A DNA stretch of 18,127 bases from an uncultured Clostridium sp. (GTDB lineage: Bacteria; Bacillota; Clostridia; Lachnospirales; Lachnospiraceae). Below are positions 15,372-18,127 of this stretch, piece after piece (positions within the stretch are counted from its first letter, which is position 1; the number at the start of each line of letters is the position of its first letter). Below the pieces are notes generated by a model, which did no database searches, was not told where the DNA came from, and saw only the letters and a program-made list of their open reading frames with translations. The DNA lies in assembly GCA_900552885.1 (NCBI GenBank), contig USBM01000013.1, positions 1 to 18,127 on the forward strand, given 5' to 3'. A program made the translations under genes and the position numbers.

Positions 15372-16355
15372 TTACTTCACTACTGCATGTTTCTGCTTTG
15401 GCTCGCGTTCACGTGTCAACGCAAAGAACAATAAGCTGATTACTAAAGTTACTACGAAAAGAATCATAGATGCAGCTGCAGATTTACCCATATCTTTTGT
15501 TGTAAATCCTAATCTACGGATATACATTGTAATTGTCTGAGATGCATAGTTTGGTAACGCATCACCTGTACCAGATACGTTAAACAATGCCGGAATATCG
15601 TACATCTGAAGACCACCGATTGCAGATGTTACTAATGTGTACTGCAAGATTGGCTTCAACAGAGGCAATGTAATACTGAAAAATGTCTGTCTACTGCTTG
15701 CACCATCCACCATCGCTGCTTCGTAAAGTGACGGGTTGATACCCAAGATACCTGCAATCAACACGATCATGGTATTACCATACCACATCCAGAACTGCAT
15801 GAATGCGATCAAACCGATTGTACCAGCTTTACTCTCCATAAAATCATAATTCTTACTGATAATATGTAAGCTTCTTAATACAGACGTAAATGGACCACTG
15901 TTATTGAATAACGAATAGAACAATACAGCGATTGTAGATGCTGTAATGATATTCGGCATGAACATGATTACCTTAAATGCACCCTGTCCTTTTAATTTAA
16001 CAGTAGTATCTGTAAACCACGCTGCCAACAACAATGATAATAAAATCTGTGGAACAAAGTTGAAAATCCACATAATCAATGTGTTCTTGATTGACATAAC
16101 TGTCATTGTGTCTAAGAATTTAGCACCTTCCACAATCTGATAATTATTATCCGTTTCAACCAATACTGATAAGTAGTTGTTGAGTCCTACAAAGTTTGGT
16201 CCAATCTGCTGTAATCCTTTATAGTAATTCTCAACAAAACTAAGCCATACAGTATATACTAACGGATATAACTGGAAGATTGCATATACGATGAAGAATG
16301 GTGCGATGAACATATATCCATACTTACCATATTCAACTGTTTTACTTTTATTCAT
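15372..16355 (-). CDS. Sugar ABC transporter permease, MalF type
   Basis: A 327-residue permease partner of the MalG-type subunit. Membrane segments begin at about residue 14, there is a long outer loop at about 42-90, and the EAA loop, EAAMVDGASSRQTFFSITLP, lies at 212-231. A start nine bases upstream at GTG (16362-16364) is possible, but GGGG would then sit only two bases away. ATG at 16353-16355, with GGGGAAG 8-11 bases upstream, is preferred and leaves the family's usual short N-terminus. It follows a 220-nt intergenic region full of hairpins after the binding-protein gene. Confidence 0.92.
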   Translation of the reverse strand: MNKSKTVEYGKYGYMFIAPFFIVYAIFQLYPLVYTVWLSFVENYYKGLQQIGPNFVGLNNYLSVLVETDNNYQIVEGAKFLDTMTVMSIKNTLIMWIFNFVPQILLSLLLAAWFTDTTVKLKGQGAFKVIMFMPNIITASTIAVLFYSLFNNSGPFTSVLRSLHIISKNYDFMESKAGTIGLIAFMQFWMWYGNTMIVLIAGILGINPSLYEAAMVDGASSRQTFFSITLPLLKPILQYTLVTSAIGGLQMYDIPALFNVSGTGDALPNYASQTITMYIRRLGFTTKDMGKSAAASMILFVVTLVISLLFFALTREREPKQKHAVVK

Positions 16356-16412
16356 GCTCTTCACTTCCCCAATTAATATTTTTCAGCATATCTCATCACG
16401 AACCCCCGATCA

Positions 16413-16461
16413 GACATTTTATAAAATGAATAATTATTCATTCTTCACTTTATAAAATGTC
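16413..16461. repeat. Nested inverted repeat in the binding-protein/permease gap
   Basis: Perfect 13-bp arms, GACATTTTATAAA (16413-16425) and TTTATAAAATGTC (16449-16461), enclose a perfect 16-bp palindrome, ATGAATAATTATTCAT (16426-16441). As RNA it would form a long AU-rich stem-loop 58 bases before the permease start. Confidence 0.75.
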
Positions 16462-16501
16462 CAATAGCGGCTTGATAATGCTTATTTTTAAGCCATATTG
16501 G
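16461..16501. repeat. Second hairpin in the binding-protein/permease gap
   Basis: CCAATA (16461-16466) pairs with TATTGG (16496-16501), and GGCTT (16469-16473) with AAGCC (16490-16494). It abuts the previous repeat. Confidence 0.55.
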
Positions 16502-16518
16502 CCTATTTTTTTGTTTAA

Positions 16519-16548
16519 TTATGCACCGGCAAAAATGCCGGTGCATAA
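16519..16548 (-). repeat. GC-rich hairpin after the binding-protein gene
   Basis: A perfect 13-bp inverted repeat, TTATGCACCGGCA (16519-16531) with TGCCGGTGCATAA (16536-16548), loop AAAA. No T-run follows on the minus strand, so it is not a standard terminator. Its place 35 bases after the binding-protein stop suggests an mRNA 3'-end stabiliser or partial terminator that favours binding protein over permeases. Confidence 0.75.
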
Positions 16549-16583
16549 CATATAATTCTGTTTCAGTTAAACTGATTCAATAA

Positions 16584-17978
16584 TTATTCTACAGTAATGA
16601 AGCTGTATCCATCAGATACCTGATCTTTAACTTTCTGGATAGCATCATCTACAGACTTAATCTCACCTGAGTTGTAAGCCTGAGAAGCTGTATCAACATA
16701 ACCGTTGAAGATTGCATCGTACTGTGTAGCATATGGTAATGAGATACCCTTAGCAGCCTCATCAAATGCCTCTAATGGATTCTCGCCACCGCACTTCTTA
16801 GAAGCGCCCTTACCTTCGCTGACCAACTCAGCTACTGCAGCCTGGTTATTAACGAAGTCTGATGTGTTCTCGCAATGAGCCTTTAATACATCCTTATCGC
16901 AGCAGATTGTCTTTAATACTAATGCAGCTAAAGCTGTGTTAGGACAATCCTTACCAACCATAAGGTATGTACCACCCCAGTGATATGTCTGAGGACCAGT
17001 TGTAATATTGTAGTCTTCTACGTGCTTAGCATCGTTAGTTCCGTCCTCATTGTCTGGTAATAATGACCAGTATAAGAACCATGTAGTACCGAAGTAGCAG
17101 AATACATCTCCGTCCATACCCTGTGACCAAGCATCTGACCACATTGCAGTCTTGTTTGTATAATCGCCGTCGTATAACTTCTTAGAATACTCAAGATATG
17201 TTGTTACCCATCCATCGATGTTTAACTTCTCATCCTCTACCCAAGGAGATGTCTTAGAATCAGCAAGTGGGTACTTGATATCATCTGGACCAGATACCAT
17301 CTTGTAACCAGCTTCTTTCATCTTATCAGCTGTCTCGAAGAACTTATCCCAATCAGCGATTGCAGCCTGAACAGTGTCTCTGTCGCTAGCGCCTAAAACT
17401 TCCTCAGCGATATCTGTTCTGTAGCATACAACACCTGGAGTTGCCTGCCATGAAAGAGCCTTTAACTGTCCATCATATGTAGCATAATCCAATGTGTACT
17501 TGTACATCTCAGATGTATCATCTCCACCAATTCCGATATCAGATAATGGAAGAGTGTACTCTGACTGTGCCCAGTGAAGAGCTACATCGTTATCAGCTGC
17601 GATGATTGAAGGATACTTCTCAGCACCTGAACCAGCCTGTAACTGAGCATCAATCTGTGTCTGATACTCTGGATCAGTTCCACCTACACCAAGGTTAACA
17701 TACTCAACCATGTCTTTGTACTCTGGATACTTGTCCTGGAAGTCTTTCAAAAGACCATCACCTAACTCTGTGTTCCAAGAATAAACATAAATCTTCTCGC
17801 CATCTGTTGCTGGCATCTCGAAGTCTGCAACTGCCTCTGTTGTTGGTGTTGAATCATCTCCACCTGCTGCAGCTGTTGTTCCCTCTGTTGTAGCGTCGTT
17901 AGAACCACCACATGCTACAAGGGATAATCCCATTGCCATAGCTAATGACAATGCCATTACTTTTTTGAATTTTTTCAC
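16584..17978 (-). CDS. Sugar ABC transporter substrate-binding lipoprotein
   Basis: A 464-residue family 1 (CUT1) solute-binding lipoprotein. The signal peptide ends in lipobox LVAC with lipidated Cys23, followed by a Thr/Gly/Asp-rich linker to about residue 53. The mature part shows the usual sugar-binder pattern: KIYVYSWNTELGDGLLKDFQDKYPEY at the start, PSIIAADNDVALHWAQ, GQLKALSWQATPGVVCYRTDIAE, and aromatic residues that would line the sugar site. It contains at least seven cysteines beyond the lipidated one, many for this family. The start is GTG at 17976-17978, with GGAGGG 7 bases upstream. It is the first gene of the operon. No ATPase or glycosidase follows, so the substrate is unknown. 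Confidence 0.93.
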   Translation of the reverse strand: MKKFKKVMALSLAMAMGLSLVACGGSNDATTEGTTAAAGGDDSTPTTEAVADFEMPATDGEKIYVYSWNTELGDGLLKDFQDKYPEYKDMVEYVNLGVGGTDPEYQTQIDAQLQAGSGAEKYPSIIAADNDVALHWAQSEYTLPLSDIGIGGDDTSEMYKYTLDYATYDGQLKALSWQATPGVVCYRTDIAEEVLGASDRDTVQAAIADWDKFFETADKMKEAGYKMVSGPDDIKYPLADSKTSPWVEDEKLNIDGWVTTYLEYSKKLYDGDYTNKTAMWSDAWSQGMDGDVFCYFGTTWFLYWSLLPDNEDGTNDAKHVEDYNITTGPQTYHWGGTYLMVGKDCPNTALAALVLKTICCDKDVLKAHCENTSDFVNNQAAVAELVSEGKGASKKCGGENPLEAFDEAAKGISLPYATQYDAIFNGYVDTASQAYNSGEIKSVDDAIQKVKDQVSDGYSFITVE

Positions 17979-18008
17979 GAAAAAACCCTCCTTTAAAAAT
18001 GTGTGTGT

Positions 18009-18045
18009 TATTCCGTCTGCTTGTTATTATGTACTTGACGGAATA
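18009..18045. promoter_or_regulatory. Inverted repeat in the binding-protein leader
   Basis: Perfect 9-bp arms, TATTCCGTC (18009-18017) and GACGGAATA (18037-18045), 19 bases apart, lie between the promoter and the ribosome-binding site. Next to it, 18042-18068 holds a second imperfect inverted repeat (TATGTTGAATT with AATTCAAACATA in minus-strand sense). They could be a regulator site or 5' stabilising hairpins. Confidence 0.55.
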
Positions 18046-18075
18046 TGTTTGAATTTCTCAATTCAACATAGGTAC

Positions 18076-18104
18076 ATTATAGGACACATTAGACAATCTG
18101 GCAA
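18076..18104 (-). promoter_or_regulatory. Strong promoter of the sugar ABC operon
   Basis: In minus-strand sense, TTGCCA (18099-18104), a 17-bp spacer and a perfect TATAAT (18076-18081). The start would be near 18069, leaving a leader of about 90 nt. Confidence 0.8.
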
Positions 18105-18127
18105 GTGTTTTTTTCGATTTCCTTTAT

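Noticed and set aside
16519..16548. Hairpin as a Rho-independent terminator
   Set aside because: No T-run follows the stem on either strand, and the permeases downstream clearly belong to the operon.

Overview
The window looks like a chromosomal segment of a spore-forming Clostridia member, most likely Lachnospiraceae. The evidence is the 16S rRNA 5' end at the left edge, a yyaC-type sporulation gene, AT-rich intergenic DNA with low-to-moderate GC overall, and several lineage-restricted families (DUF5711, a probable DUF6145). I do not assign a genus. No phage, transposase, integrase, tRNA or CRISPR array is visible.

Layout. (1) 1-600: 5' part of a 16S rRNA gene on the minus strand, running off the left edge, with a leader and a strong sigma-A-type promoter. 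(2) 600-3862, minus strand: an apparent operon read as a LysM membrane protein, then a DUF5711 protein, then a CvpA-family protein, ending at a hairpin terminator next to the rRNA promoter. (3) 4095-5743: yyaC (+), convergent and overlapping with a gene for a two-TM coiled-coil protein (-). (4) 5948-7465: a small CBS-domain protein (+), probably starting at ATT, and a degenerate HD-GYP-like protein (-), sharing a bidirectional terminator. (5) 7530-8668: an unrecognised gene flanked by two inverted copies of a structured repeat of about 117 nt. (6) 8699-11556: truA (+) converges on a minus-strand operon DUF6145-coaX-dusB. (7) 11703-12887: class I/II aminotransferase (+). (8) 13132-14226: parvulin-like lipoprotein (-). 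(9) 14479-17978: a CUT1-type sugar ABC uptake operon (-), binding protein then two permeases, with no ATPase gene.

Most genes are housekeeping: tRNA modification (TruA, DusB), CoA synthesis (CoaX), envelope biology (LysM protein, CvpA, parvulin-like lipoprotein) and sugar uptake.

The most unusual element is the repeat at 7530-7646 (-) and 8551-8668 (+). The copies are about 80% identical over an ungapped core of about 100 nt. Each lies in the 5' leader of the gene downstream of it in the same orientation (the HD gene and truA). Each can fold into a closing stem around two hairpins. Of ten closing-stem pairs, six differ between the copies, yet all ten remain pairable, four of them by two-sided compensatory change. 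That points to selection on pairing (a structured RNA or a terminal-inverted-repeat element). I do not recognise it as a named family.
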